Notes: generated by a model not told the origin, from the sequence alone. DNA of 64,000 nt from Streptomyces sp. SID13726 (GCF_010548375.1 NZ_JAAGLY010000005.1:310001-374000); one strand, 5' to 3'; counted from the stretch's first letter, positions 33,174 through 42,825 are shown. Translations and numbers: made by a program.

Positions 33174-33359
33174 GGCCTGTCGTTTGGATCAGGCCGGCTG
33201 TGAGAAACAGTGCAGATCGGGCAGGCCGAGCGGGGTCTGGTGCGTGCAGCTGCAAGGCGGAGGAGGGAGTCGACGCGGAGCGTCGGCGAGTGACGACAAC
33301 GCGGCAGATGTGCGTGCCAGGGCCCGCGACGCCGGACTGATCCAAACGACAGGCCCTAG
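33170..33359. mobile_element. MITE, 182 bp with 25-bp terminal inverted repeats and CTAG flanks
   Basis: The element is 33174-33355. Its ends, GGCCTGTCGTTTGGATCAG followed by x-CCGGC, are inverted copies (24 of 25 matching) at 33174-33198 and 33331-33355. CTAG flanks both sides (33170-33173, 33356-33359), consistent with a target duplication. The interior has no transposase gene. It looks like a non-autonomous element of IS5-like or similar origin. Both neighbouring genes use a TAG stop lying in the flanking CTAG. Confidence 0.8.
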
Positions 33360-34591
33360 GCGCCCACAAGTGACTTGAGCGCCCCGGCGAACGCCGTCTC
33401 CGACTCGTCCGCGTGGCCGCGCACGCGCTCGGCGATGGCGCCGGCCCCGCCGTCCTCCACGAGCCGGACCAGGCGGTCGAGGCGGCGGCGCCGGTACTCG
33501 GGGGTGTCGGGGACGGTGGAGAAGTAGAAGTCCCCGGCCTCGTAGGCCATGTGGAACACGTGCTTCTTCACCTCGCTCAGCGTCAGGTAGTCGTCGTCGG
33601 TCGTCGGGACCGGCTCGGGGGCGCCCACGCACACCACCGGGGTGCCGGCGCCCCACGCGTTGACGGCCAGGTGGTAGGTGTCGGTGATGACCAGGCGGTA
33701 GCGGGGCAGGACGTGCAGCAGGTCGCCCACGGTCCGCTCGGCGGGGCCGGCCGGGACGCGGGCCGGGATGTGGGCCACGCCCGCCGGGACGGCCCGGTCG
33801 AACCACGGCAGCCACTCCAGCGGGGCCCCGAAGCGGTCGGAGATCTCCTGGCAGAAGCCGGGCAGCCACTCGGGCACCGCGGTCCTGGCACCGAGGAACA
33901 CCCCGATCGCGCCGCCCTCGGGGACCTCCCGGGACCAGTCGCCGGCCGGGAGCCGGGCGAGGTCGTCCGGGCGGTTCAGCAGGGCCGCGTCCGAACCCCA
34001 GTGCTCGGTCGTGCGGTCCCCGCGCAGCCGGGCGACCCGGGCCGCCGAGACCGGGTCGCGCAGCCACATGCGGTGGCTGCGGGTCACCAGGCGGGAGAAC
34101 AGCGGGCCGAACTCCTTGTCGTCGTCGCCCGAGCAGCCGGAGTAGTCGGACTGGGTGTTGTGCAGGATCGTGCCGCCGTAGCTGAGGGTCCGGGCGAGCA
34201 GTTCGTCCGGCTGGTCCGCGAGCAGCAGCGTGCGGTGCAGGATCGCGCGGGCGGCCGCCCGATCGGCGGCGAAGCCGAAGTCGAGCAGCCGGTTCGTGGC
34301 GTCCTGGGCAAGGTAGTGCCGGGTGTGCAGGAAGTCGCCCCAGAACACCACCGCGTCGTGGTCGGCGAGTTCGTCGACGTGCTCGATCAGGGACCGGAAG
34401 CGGAACGGCAGTTCGGTGCCCGCCGCGTCCGTGCGCAGCGGCACGGTCTCCGGGGTGTGCAGGGTGTACCAGGTCGGCTCGACACCGGGCCCGATCCGCC
34501 GTCGTACGGAGTCGAAGGCCAGGTCGACGGTGAGCATTCCGGTGTTGCGGTACCCGATGTTGGGCGCGGTGATGACGGCGACGCGTGCCAT
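33356..34591 (-). CDS. Polysaccharide pyruvyltransferase-like protein
   Basis: 411 residues from the ATG at 34591. It begins with a Rossmann-like strand (MARVAVITAPNIGYRNTGM) and contains WGDFLHTRHYL, GAIGVFLGARTAVPEW and RYRLVITDTYHLAVNAWGAGTPVVCVGAPEPVP, the last resembling the conserved acceptor segment of the PS_pyruv_trans family. Such enzymes pyruvylate or modify cell-surface sugars. The family assignment is from motif memory. It is encoded just downstream of a family 2 glycosyltransferase on the same strand. Its stop lies against the MITE. Confidence 0.7.
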   Translation of the reverse strand: MARVAVITAPNIGYRNTGMLTVDLAFDSVRRRIGPGVEPTWYTLHTPETVPLRTDAAGTELPFRFRSLIEHVDELADHDAVVFWGDFLHTRHYLAQDATNRLLDFGFAADRAAARAILHRTLLLADQPDELLARTLSYGGTILHNTQSDYSGCSGDDDKEFGPLFSRLVTRSHRMWLRDPVSAARVARLRGDRTTEHWGSDAALLNRPDDLARLPAGDWSREVPEGGAIGVFLGARTAVPEWLPGFCQEISDRFGAPLEWLPWFDRAVPAGVAHIPARVPAGPAERTVGDLLHVLPRYRLVITDTYHLAVNAWGAGTPVVCVGAPEPVPTTDDDYLTLSEVKKHVFHMAYEAGDFYFSTVPDTPEYRRRRLDRLVRLVEDGGAGAIAERVRGHADESETAFAGALKSLVGA

Positions 34592-34652
34592 GTGTGCGGT
34601 TACCCCTGACAGCCCTGAGTCGATGGACAGTTCAACGTACACGTGCGGAGGA

Positions 34653-35423
34653 TCAGCTTCCGTCGGCGCCCGGCCACCGCCACCCGGCCAGCGCCCGCGC
34701 CCTGGCCTCCACCACCGCCATCCGTGCGGTGCGCTCGGCCGGGTCCACATGGGCCGGCTGCCCGGTGACCTGGCCCTCCCACTTGCGGTAGAGCAGGCCG
34801 GGCTCGGCGGTGAACCAGCCCCGGCTCACCGCGTCCAGCGCCAGCAGCAGCCCCGTGTCCTCGGAGGCGGGCAGCGCCATCCACCCGCCGAGCGCCAGCA
34901 GCAGCTCCCGGCGTACGCACAGGGTCGCCGGGTGGACCTGCGCGAGGAAGTCGTGCGCCGCCCAGTGTGCGAGTACGGCACCCCGGTCGAGAGGTCCCTC
35001 GGCCGGGTCCCCGGGGAAGCCGGCCGTCGAGCCGTCGGGCAGCCGGTCCAGCGCGCGGGAGACGGCCCAGCCGAGCGCCGGGTCGGCTTCGAGGGCGGCC
35101 AGGTCACGGGCGAGCGCGCCCGGGGTGAGCTGGTCGTCGGCGTCCAGGATCCGCACGTACGTGCCGTGCGCGTGGGCGAGCGCCATGGTGCGGGCGACAC
35201 CGGGGCCGCCGGGCCGGCCCTGGCGGAAGGTCACCCGGGGGTTGTCTGGGACGTACGGGCGCACCTCGTCGGTACGTCCGTCCTCCTGGACCACCCACCG
35301 CCACTCCCAGCCCCCGGGCAGCTCCTGGGCACGCAGCGACGCCCAGGCCTCGGGAAGGAAGCGGGCGGAGGGGGCGTGGACGGCGGTGACGACGGTGATG
35401 TGCCTGGTCATGACGGCAGTCAT
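34653..35423 (-). CDS. Family 2 glycosyltransferase
   Basis: 256 residues from the ATG at 35423 (GGGGA 6 nt upstream); an inner ATG at 35411 is possible. GT-A fold motifs are present: ITVVTAVHAPSARFLPEAWASLRAQ, GGPGVARTMALAHAHGTYVRILDADDQLTPGALA with the D-x-D type metal site, and SEDTGLLLALDAVSRGW as the catalytic-acid region. It likely transfers a sugar to a cell-surface glycan. It lies upstream of the pyruvyltransferase-like gene. Confidence 0.88.
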   Translation of the reverse strand: MTAVMTRHITVVTAVHAPSARFLPEAWASLRAQELPGGWEWRWVVQEDGRTDEVRPYVPDNPRVTFRQGRPGGPGVARTMALAHAHGTYVRILDADDQLTPGALARDLAALEADPALGWAVSRALDRLPDGSTAGFPGDPAEGPLDRGAVLAHWAAHDFLAQVHPATLCVRRELLLALGGWMALPASEDTGLLLALDAVSRGWFTAEPGLLYRKWEGQVTGQPAHVDPAERTARMAVVEARARALAGWRWPGADGS

Positions 35424-35576
35424 CACCTTTCCCCGGGGCAGCGAAACGCCCGACCGCTGGCGACGGGGGATGCACCAGCGGTCGGGCTATGGCCAACAGT
35501 AACAAGGCTGGATGGGCGGCGGGAGCGGACTGCTCGGCTGGGACGAGGAGTTGTGAGCGGGATCACGTAATGCGCT

Positions 35577-38500
35577 TCAGTCGCAGGGAGGATCGTACGA
35601 GAGCCGGGGCAGGTACTCCTGCCACTCCCGGGGCGTGAGGACATTGCGGGTCGTGGCGCAGATGTGGCTGACTGCGTCGTCCACGTCGAGGTCCCACAGG
35701 CGGACCGTGTCGGAGCCGCTCGACACCCCGAGGAGCCGGCTGGTCGGGCTGAACTGAAGGAAGTTGCCGGTCTTGGCGTTCGGGCTCATCGACTGGCCGA
35801 TGGGCCCGGCCTCCGACGGGTCGGTGACGTTCCACAGCCGGACCGTGTTGTCGTTGCCGCCGCTGGCCAGGGTGTGTCCGTCCGGGCTGTACGTCAGCGA
35901 CACCACGGCCTCGGTGTGGCCGGTCAGCGGCGAGCCGATCCGGGCCGCCTCCGACGGGTCGGTGACGTTCCACAGCCGGACCGAGTCGTCGTCCCCGCCG
36001 CTGGCCAGGGTGTGCCCGTCCGGGCTGAACGCCAGCGCGTTGACCGGACCGGCGTGCCAGGACAGCGGCGAACCGATCTGTGTCGTACGGGCCGGGTCGG
36101 TGACGTTCCACAGCCGGATCGTGCCGTCGGCGCTGCCGCTGGCCAGGGTGTGGCCGTCGGGCCGGAACGCCAGTGAGTTGATGTAGCCCTTGTGGCCGGT
36201 GAGCGGCGGACCGTACGGCACCACGTGGTCGGGGTCGGTGACGTTCCACAGCTGGAAGGAGCGGTCGGTGTACGCGGTGGCCAGGGTGCGCCCGTCCGGG
36301 CTGTACGCCAGCGCGTCGGGGCCCATGAACCGGGTCCGCAGCGCGATCGGCGGACCGGCGGAGACCGGCCGGGCCGGGTCGCCGACGTCCCACAGATAGA
36401 CGGTGCGGCTCCCGGTGAGCACCGCGAGGGTGCGGCCGTCGGGCGAGAACACCATCTCCTGGCCGCCCTCGGCCCGCATGAACGGCTTGCTCAGCGGCTT
36501 CAGGGCGCCCGAGCCCGTGACGTTCCACAGCCGGACCCCGCCGTCGTTGGCGGTGGTGGCCAGCACCCGCCCGTCCGGCCGGAACTCCCCGCTGCGCCCC
36601 ACCACGTCCGAGGTCGGGATCGACCACAGCCGCACCTTGCTGTCCCCGCTGCCGGTGGCCAGCGTCCTGCCGTCGGGACTGAAGCCCAGCGCGTACATCT
36701 CCCCGCTGCTGCCGGCCAGCGGCTCGCCGACCTGGGAGGGGAACGCCGGGTCGCTGACGTTCCACAGGCTCGCCGTGGAGTCCGCGCTGGCGGCGGCCAG
36801 CGTCGACCCGTCCGGACTGAAGGCCACCGACCAGATCGGCCCGGTGTGCCCGGTGAGCGGCGACCCGATCGGCTCGCCGTGCGCCGGATCGGTCACGTCC
36901 CACAGCCGTACGGTGTCGTCCGCGCTGCCGCTGGCGAGCGTGTCCCCGTCCGGGCTGAAGGCGACCGAGTGCACCAGGTCGGTGTGGCCCCTCAGGACGG
37001 TGCCGTACGGCTTCGGGTCGCGCCGGTCCGCCATGTTCCACAGGCGGATCGTGGTGTCGTCGCCGCCCGCCGCCAGGGTGCGTCCGTCCGGGCTCCAGGC
37101 CACCGACCGCACGGCCGCGGTGTGCCCGGACAGGGTGGCGAGCGGCTTCGGCCGGGTCCGGTCGGCGAGGTCCCACAGCCGTACGGTCCTGTCCTCGCCC
37201 GCGGAGGCGACGGTCCGGCCGTCCGGGCTGAAGGCGATCAGATAGATGGTGCCCCGGTGCCCGGTCAGGGGGGCGCCGAGCGGCTTCGGACGGGCCGGGT
37301 CGGTGACGTCCCACAGCCGGATCCTGCCGTCGTCGCCCGCACTGGCCAGCGTGCGCCCGTCGGGGCTGAAGATCGCGCTGCTCACCCAGCTGGAGTTGCC
37401 GGCCAGGGGGGTGCCGAGCGGCTCGGGGCGACCGCGGTCGGCGACGTTCCAGAGGCGGACCGTCCGGTCGTAGCTCGCGGTGGCGAGGGTCTTGCCGTCG
37501 GGGCTGAAGGTGGTGAGGTAGACGGCGCCGGTGTGGCCGGTGAGCGGGGTGGCCAGCGGCGCGTTGACGATCGAGATCAGCCGGGAGTTGGTGCCCTGGT
37601 CGTCGGGGCGCAGCCGGTGCGCGACCAGGTCGAGGCGGGCGGACAGCGACGGGTCGGTGAACTGGACCCGGTCCGCCTCGGCGACGACCTGCTCGAACAC
37701 GGCGTCGTTGCGCTGCTGCCAGGCCACCACGGCCGAGCCGACGGCCAGGATCGCGAGGACGACCAGCGCCGCGACCCCGCCCCGGGCGATCAGGACGGTG
37801 CGCCGGCGCAGCCGTACCGAGGCGGCCAGGAAGTCCACCGCGCTGCGGGTCAGGAAGGTGTCGCCGGCCGACTTCGCCCAGGTGCGGGCCTGCTCCAGAC
37901 GGGAACCCCGGTACAGCAGCGAGGAGTCGCGGTTGGAGCCCTCCCAGGAGCGGCCGTCCTCCTCCAGGCGCTGGCGCAGCAGATGGTCGCTGCGGTCCTC
38001 GTCGATCCACTCGCGCAGCCGGGGCCACGCGGTCAGCAGCGCCTCGTGGGTGATCTCCACGCTCTCCGCGTCGAGGGTCACCAGCCGGGCGCGCACCAGC
38101 GCTTCGAGGGACTCCTCGGTCTTGCCGGGGTCGGTCGACTCCGCCGCCAGCTGCCTGCGGGTGCCGCGCCTGCGGGTGGCCTGGGTGTCCTCGCCGAGCC
38201 GCACCAGGCGCAGCAGGAGCAGCCGGGCCGCGGTGCGCGCCGCCGGGTCGAGCCGGGACCAGGCCCGCTCGGCGGTGGCCGCGACCGCGCCCTGGATGCC
38301 GCCGGCCGCGCGGTAGCCGGCCAGGGTCAGCCGGCCGGCCTTGCGGCGCTGCCAGGTCGCGAGCAGGGCGTGCGAGAGCAAGGGCAGTACGCCCGCGTCG
38401 TGCTCCCCCATGGTCCGAAAGACAGGGGAGGCGCCCCCACCGCGCGGGCGGTCGGCGCTCACCTCGCGCACGATCAGCTCGGCGAGCCCCGGCTCCAGCT

Positions 38501-39560
38501 CCAGGCCCGCGGCCTTCGCCGGACCGGTCACGGCCTCGCGCAGCTCGCCGCTGGTGAGCGGTCCGAGCACCATGTGCCGGTGCTGGAGCGCGTCCGCCAG
38601 CTCGGGGTGGTCGAGGCAGCGCTCGTAGAAGTCGGCGCGGACCCCGAGGACGACGACCGCCGGAGCCTCCTCGCCCGGCTGTGCGGGGGTGCACGCGGCG
38701 TGCAGCAGCCGGACGAACAGGCGCCTGGCCGAGTCGTCCGGGCAGAGGGTGAACGCCTCCTCGAACTGGTCGACGATCACGACGGGCCGGGCGGCACCCG
38801 CCCGCCCGGCCCAGGCGGCGACCGCCTCCCGCACGGCGGCGGCTTCCCCCGGAGTGTCCGCGGCGTCGGCGACGACCGCCTCCAGCCCGGGTATCCGGCC
38901 GGTCAGCTCGGCGAGCGGATCGGCGCCCGGCACCAGCTGGAGGATCGTGCGCCGGCCGGACTCGCCGTCGCCGTCCAGTGCCCCGTCCTCCAGGGCGGTC
39001 ACCAGACCGGCGTTCAGCAGCGAGGACTTGCCCGCGCCCGAGGCGCCCACGAGCATCACCAGGCCGCCCGAGTCGGACTCGGCCGCCGAGCGCGCCAGCT
39101 TGACCAGCGACTCGGTGCTGCGCTCCCGGCCGAAGAACCAGCGGGCGTCCTCCTGGCGGTAGGAGGCGAGCCCCCGGTACGGGCAGACACCGGCCGGGGC
39201 CGGGGCCTCCGCCTCGGGCCCCTCTTCCTCCTCCGGCGCCAGCGCCCGCTCCCACAGCCGCTGCCACTGGCCCAGGTCGTACAGTCCCGCGGAGACGGGA
39301 GCGGGACTGATCCGGCGCGCTTCGGGAATCAGGATGTGCAGCACCGCCGCCAGCGCGGTGAACTGAGCCGGTACGTTACGGGCCCGCCGCCAGTCGCTGA
39401 TGCGCTGTGCGGACACCCGGACCGGGCGGCCCCGTTCGTCGACGCGCTGGAGCCGGCCGACGCCTTCGGACACCCGCTTGAGGGGCGGATTACCCGCCTC
39501 GCGGTACAACAGGGCGAGACGTTCCGCGAAGGCCGTGCGTGCCCCTGAGTCGGAACTCAA
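35577..39560 (-). CDS. HTH-STAND ATPase-WD40 repeat protein (1327 residues)
   Basis: N-terminal helix-turn-helix (AFAERLALLYREAGNPPLKR, RVSAQRISDWRRARNVP); a STAND/nSTAND-type NTPase with CPYRGLASYRQEDARWFFGRE, Walker A VGASGAGKSSLL (about 171-182) and Walker B RPVVIVDQFEEAF (about 259-270); one transmembrane helix (ARGGVAALVVLAILAVGSAVVAW); then 14 WD repeats, each ending in a variant of xVRLWNVTD with SPDGxTLA. The count is enough for two seven-bladed propellers. STAND proteins act as signal-gated switches; some are antiphage sensors, others are regulators. No partner effector gene is adjacent, so the target is unknown. Confidence 0.9.
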   Translation of the reverse strand: MSSDSGARTAFAERLALLYREAGNPPLKRVSEGVGRLQRVDERGRPVRVSAQRISDWRRARNVPAQFTALAAVLHILIPEARRISPAPVSAGLYDLGQWQRLWERALAPEEEEGPEAEAPAPAGVCPYRGLASYRQEDARWFFGRERSTESLVKLARSAAESDSGGLVMLVGASGAGKSSLLNAGLVTALEDGALDGDGESGRRTILQLVPGADPLAELTGRIPGLEAVVADAADTPGEAAAVREAVAAWAGRAGAARPVVIVDQFEEAFTLCPDDSARRLFVRLLHAACTPAQPGEEAPAVVVLGVRADFYERCLDHPELADALQHRHMVLGPLTSGELREAVTGPAKAAGLELEPGLAELIVREVSADRPRGGGASPVFRTMGEHDAGVLPLLSHALLATWQRRKAGRLTLAGYRAAGGIQGAVAATAERAWSRLDPAARTAARLLLLRLVRLGEDTQATRRRGTRRQLAAESTDPGKTEESLEALVRARLVTLDAESVEITHEALLTAWPRLREWIDEDRSDHLLRQRLEEDGRSWEGSNRDSSLLYRGSRLEQARTWAKSAGDTFLTRSAVDFLAASVRLRRRTVLIARGGVAALVVLAILAVGSAVVAWQQRNDAVFEQVVAEADRVQFTDPSLSARLDLVAHRLRPDDQGTNSRLISIVNAPLATPLTGHTGAVYLTTFSPDGKTLATASYDRTVRLWNVADRGRPEPLGTPLAGNSSWVSSAIFSPDGRTLASAGDDGRIRLWDVTDPARPKPLGAPLTGHRGTIYLIAFSPDGRTVASAGEDRTVRLWDLADRTRPKPLATLSGHTAAVRSVAWSPDGRTLAAGGDDTTIRLWNMADRRDPKPYGTVLRGHTDLVHSVAFSPDGDTLASGSADDTVRLWDVTDPAHGEPIGSPLTGHTGPIWSVAFSPDGSTLAAASADSTASLWNVSDPAFPSQVGEPLAGSSGEMYALGFSPDGRTLATGSGDSKVRLWSIPTSDVVGRSGEFRPDGRVLATTANDGGVRLWNVTGSGALKPLSKPFMRAEGGQEMVFSPDGRTLAVLTGSRTVYLWDVGDPARPVSAGPPIALRTRFMGPDALAYSPDGRTLATAYTDRSFQLWNVTDPDHVVPYGPPLTGHKGYINSLAFRPDGHTLASGSADGTIRLWNVTDPARTTQIGSPLSWHAGPVNALAFSPDGHTLASGGDDDSVRLWNVTDPSEAARIGSPLTGHTEAVVSLTYSPDGHTLASGGNDNTVRLWNVTDPSEAGPIGQSMSPNAKTGNFLQFSPTSRLLGVSSGSDTVRLWDLDVDDAVSHICATTRNVLTPREWQEYLPRLSYDPPCD

Positions 39561-39911
39561 GGTTCCACCCCTTACTTCCCTCGCGCTCGAATCCGGACCG
39601 GAAAACCCACTTTATACGGCTGACCTGCGGCTAAGTGCTGGATCCGGCACCGGAACCTCCTCTTCTGCTGCCTCGGCTGGCAGGATCATGACCCCGCGGC
39701 GTCGCCGTCGGATCACTCCCTGACAGGCCACCAGCACAGCGCCTCGCGCGCCAACCAGCGCGCCGCACGTTCTCGGCCAATCGCATCCACGGACACCCGC
39801 TTCCTCCGGTACCGGTCCCCACGAGGGGAGGGACCGGTACCGGACGAAGCGGGACGGTCAGCCGCCCCCACCTACACTGGGCCGAACATCGGCGAGGGAC
39901 GGGAGCGGACT
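39561..39911. other. Divergent intergenic region with perfect palindrome
   Basis: 351 bp between the STAND gene and the ArsR gene. CCGGTACCGGTCCC (39806-39819) and its exact inverse GGGACCGGTACCGG (39830-39843) are separated by 10 nt; no T run follows, so it is not a typical terminator. TATAAA on the minus strand (39611-39616) may be the -10 box of the STAND gene. No protein or RNA gene is visible. Confidence 0.6.
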
Positions 39912-40268
39912 GTGGCGAAGGTCGTCGGCGGCTTCCAGGACCCGTCGGCACAGGTGCTCGCCGACGCGGCCGCCGCGTTCGGACTGCTCGCCTCCTCGGC
40001 CCGGCTGCACATCATGTGGGCGCTGTCCCAGGGCGAGAGCGATGTCACCCACCTCGCCGACCGGGTCGGCGGCGCGCTGCCCGCGGTCAGCCAGCACCTC
40101 GCGAAACTGAAGCTGGCCGGACTGGTCCGGGCCCGCCGCGAGGGCCGCAGGCAGGTCTACTACGTCGACGACCCGGACATCGTGACCGTGGTGCGCGTGA
40201 TGGTCGGCCAGCTGACGGCCCGCGAGACCGGGAGCCCGGCCGGCCGGCTGCGCGAGGCCGGTGTCTGA
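39912..40268 (+). CDS. ArsR/SmtB-family winged-helix regulator
   Basis: 118 residues from a GTG. The winged helix reads LADAAAAFGLLASSARLHIMWALSQGESDVTHLADRVGGALPAVSQHLAKLKLAGLVRARREGRRQVYYVDDP. The classical ArsR metal cysteines are absent; metal or other ligand binding is uncertain. Its stop overlaps the P-ATPase start by 8 bp, so the regulator and the pump are co-translated and it probably controls that operon. Confidence 0.88.
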   Translation: MAKVVGGFQDPSAQVLADAAAAFGLLASSARLHIMWALSQGESDVTHLADRVGGALPAVSQHLAKLKLAGLVRARREGRRQVYYVDDPDIVTVVRVMVGQLTARETGSPAGRLREAGV

Positions 40269-42825
40269 GACGTCGGCGGCCCCGGGGCCTGCCGTACCGG
40301 ACGAACCCCTCTCCCTGCTCCAGGTCTTCCGGCGGCTGGAGAGCGGTCCGCGCGGGCTGAGCGAGGAGCAGGCCGAGCAGCGGCTGGCGAGCCATGGCGC
40401 GAACGTCCTGCCGGCCGGCCGGTCCCCCTCCTGGCCCCGGCTGTTCGCGCGGAGCCTGCGGGACCCGTTCACCGCCGTGCTGCTCTGCCTCGGGCTGGTG
40501 TCGGCCGTGGTGCTCTCCTGGGGCACCACCGCGGTGATCCTGCTCCTCGTGGTCGTCAGCTGTGTGCTGCGCGCCTCCGGCGAACAGCGGGCCGACCGCT
40601 CCACGGCGGGACTGCGCGAACTGGTGGCGAACACCGCCTGCGTCCTGCGCCGGGCGCACGACGACGAGACGCCGGCCGCCCGCGAGATCCCGGTCGAGGA
40701 CCTGGTCCCGGGCGATGTCGTACGGCTGGGCCCGGGCGACCTGGTCCCGGCGGACGTACGGCTTCTGCGCTCGACCGGTCTGACGGTGCACCAGGCCGCG
40801 CTCACCGGGGAGTCCGCCCCGGTGGCCAAGTCCGCGGACGGCGACCCGGACGGCACCGGTCCCCTCCACGACCCCCGGCTCTGCTTCCAGGGCAGCAGCG
40901 TCGCCACCGGCAGCGCCGTCGCCGTCGTCACCGGGACCGGCGGCGGGACCCGGCTCTCGGCCGCCCACCGGCCCGCCGGGAAACCTCTGACGACGTCCTT
41001 CGACCGTTCCGTCCAGGGGATCTCCTGGATCCTGATCCGCTTCATGCTCCTCACCCCGCCCCTGGTCCTGATGGCCAACGCCGGGCTGCGCGGCCGGGGC
41101 CTGGAGACCCTCCCCTTCGCGGTCGCCGTGGCGGTCGGCCTGACCCCCGAGATGCTCCCGGTCCTGGTCACCACCTGCCTGGCCCGCGGCGCCGCCCTCC
41201 TCGCCCGCACCCACGGCGTCATCGTCAGACGCCTGCCCGCCCTGCACGACACCGGCGCCATGGACGTCCTGTGCGTCGACAAGACGGGCACCCTCACCCA
41301 GGACCGGCCCGTCGTCCACCGCGCCCTGGACGCCGACGGCGACGACGACCCCGAGGTGCTGCGCCTGGCGGCGGCGGCAGCGTGGTGGTCCCTCCAGCTG
41401 GCCGACGTGCCCACCCCGGACGCCCTCGACGAGGCGCTGCAGGCCGTCGTCGACGAGGAGGCGCTCCTGGCCCACGACGGCGACACGGCCCTCCCCTTCG
41501 ACCCGGTCCGCCGCCTGGCCACGGTCGTCGTCCGCACCCCCGGCCGGCTCGGCACCCGGACCCTGATCACCAAGGGGGCCGTGGACGCCGTACTCGCACG
41601 CTGCCTGCTCACCGACGACGAACGGTCCGCCCTGCGCGCGCTCGCGGACCGCCAGGCCGCCGACGGGCTGCGGGTTCTCGCCGTCGCCACCGCCGAACGC
41701 CCCGCCGGAGACCGTGCCGTGGAGCGCGGCCTGACCTTTCGCGGCCTGCTCACCCTGCGGGACGAACTCGCCCCCACCGCCGCCGAGGCGCTCGCCCAGC
41801 TCGCCGCGCGGGGCGTCACCGTCAAGGTCCTCACCGGCGACCACCCGGGCACCGCGCTGCGCGCCTGCCGGGACCTGGGGCTGCCGGTGGTCGCCGCCGA
41901 CGCCGTCACCGCCGACGGGGTCGACGCGCTCACCGACGCCGAACTCACCGGGCTGGCCCGCCGTACGACGGTCTTCGCCCGCTGCACCCCCGAGCACAAG
42001 ACCCGGATCACCCGCGCCCTCCAGGCCGGCGGCCACACCGTCGGCTTCCTCGGCGACGGCGTCAACGACCTGCCCGCGCTGCGCGCCGCCGACGTCGGCA
42101 TCGCCCCGCGCGAGGCGGCCGAGGTGACCCGGGAGAGCGCCGACCTGGTGCTCGCCGAGAAGGACCTCACCGCGATCGGGCACGCGGTCGCCGCCGGCCG
42201 GCACGCGGGCGGCAACATCGTGACCTACCTGCGTGTCACGCTCTCCTCGAACCTCGGCAACGTGATCGCGATGCTCTCCGCGGGCCTCCTCCTGCCGTTC
42301 CTGCCGATGCTCCCGGCCCAGGTCCTCGTGCAGAACCTGTGCTTCGACGCGGCACAGCTGGCCTTCTCCTACGACCGTCCCGACCCGTCGGCCGCGCACC
42401 GCCCGAGTGTCCTGGACCCGCGCGAACTGCTCAGGTTCATCGTCGGGTTCGGGGCGCTGAACGCGGTGGCGGACCTGGCGACCTTCGGCGTGCTGGCGCT
42501 CGCGCTGCGGGAGGCGGGAAACGAGGAGGCGCTGTTCCACTCCGGGTGGTTCACCGAGAACCTGCTGACCCAGGCCGTGGTGATGGTGCTGCTGCGGACC
42601 GGCCTGTCCCGGGGCGTGCTGCGCCGGCCGGGCCCGGTGACCTGGGCCGCCCTCGCTCTCGCCGGGATCGGCCTGCTGCTGCCCGCGTCCCCGCTCGGCG
42701 CCGCCGTCGGCCTGAGCGCGCTGCCCGGGCTGTACTACGCGCTCCTCGCCGGCGTGCTCGCGCTGTACGCGGTGGGCCTGGTGGCGGCGCGGACGCGCTA
42801 CGAACGGCTGCGGTACGGCAGCTGA
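40261..42825 (+). CDS. MgtA-type P3B P-type ATPase
   Basis: 854 residues, slightly shorter than E. coli MgtA (about 900). P-ATPase motifs: LTGESAPVAK (actuator TGE), the membrane-helix 4 signature GLTPEMLPVLVTTCLARGA typical of P3B Mg2+ pumps, phosphorylation site CVDKTGTLTQD (Asp340), and GDGVNDLPALRAADVGIA. There is no heavy-metal domain or CPC motif, so P1B metal transport is unlikely. It should import Mg2+ or a related divalent cation. Control by an ArsR-type repressor instead of a Mg2+ riboswitch is unusual. Confidence 0.85.
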   Translation: MSETSAAPGPAVPDEPLSLLQVFRRLESGPRGLSEEQAEQRLASHGANVLPAGRSPSWPRLFARSLRDPFTAVLLCLGLVSAVVLSWGTTAVILLLVVVSCVLRASGEQRADRSTAGLRELVANTACVLRRAHDDETPAAREIPVEDLVPGDVVRLGPGDLVPADVRLLRSTGLTVHQAALTGESAPVAKSADGDPDGTGPLHDPRLCFQGSSVATGSAVAVVTGTGGGTRLSAAHRPAGKPLTTSFDRSVQGISWILIRFMLLTPPLVLMANAGLRGRGLETLPFAVAVAVGLTPEMLPVLVTTCLARGAALLARTHGVIVRRLPALHDTGAMDVLCVDKTGTLTQDRPVVHRALDADGDDDPEVLRLAAAAAWWSLQLADVPTPDALDEALQAVVDEEALLAHDGDTALPFDPVRRLATVVVRTPGRLGTRTLITKGAVDAVLARCLLTDDERSALRALADRQAADGLRVLAVATAERPAGDRAVERGLTFRGLLTLRDELAPTAAEALAQLAARGVTVKVLTGDHPGTALRACRDLGLPVVAADAVTADGVDALTDAELTGLARRTTVFARCTPEHKTRITRALQAGGHTVGFLGDGVNDLPALRAADVGIAPREAAEVTRESADLVLAEKDLTAIGHAVAAGRHAGGNIVTYLRVTLSSNLGNVIAMLSAGLLLPFLPMLPAQVLVQNLCFDAAQLAFSYDRPDPSAAHRPSVLDPRELLRFIVGFGALNAVADLATFGVLALALREAGNEEALFHSGWFTENLLTQAVVMVLLRTGLSRGVLRRPGPVTWAALALAGIGLLLPASPLGAAVGLSALPGLYYALLAGVLALYAVGLVAARTRYERLRYGS

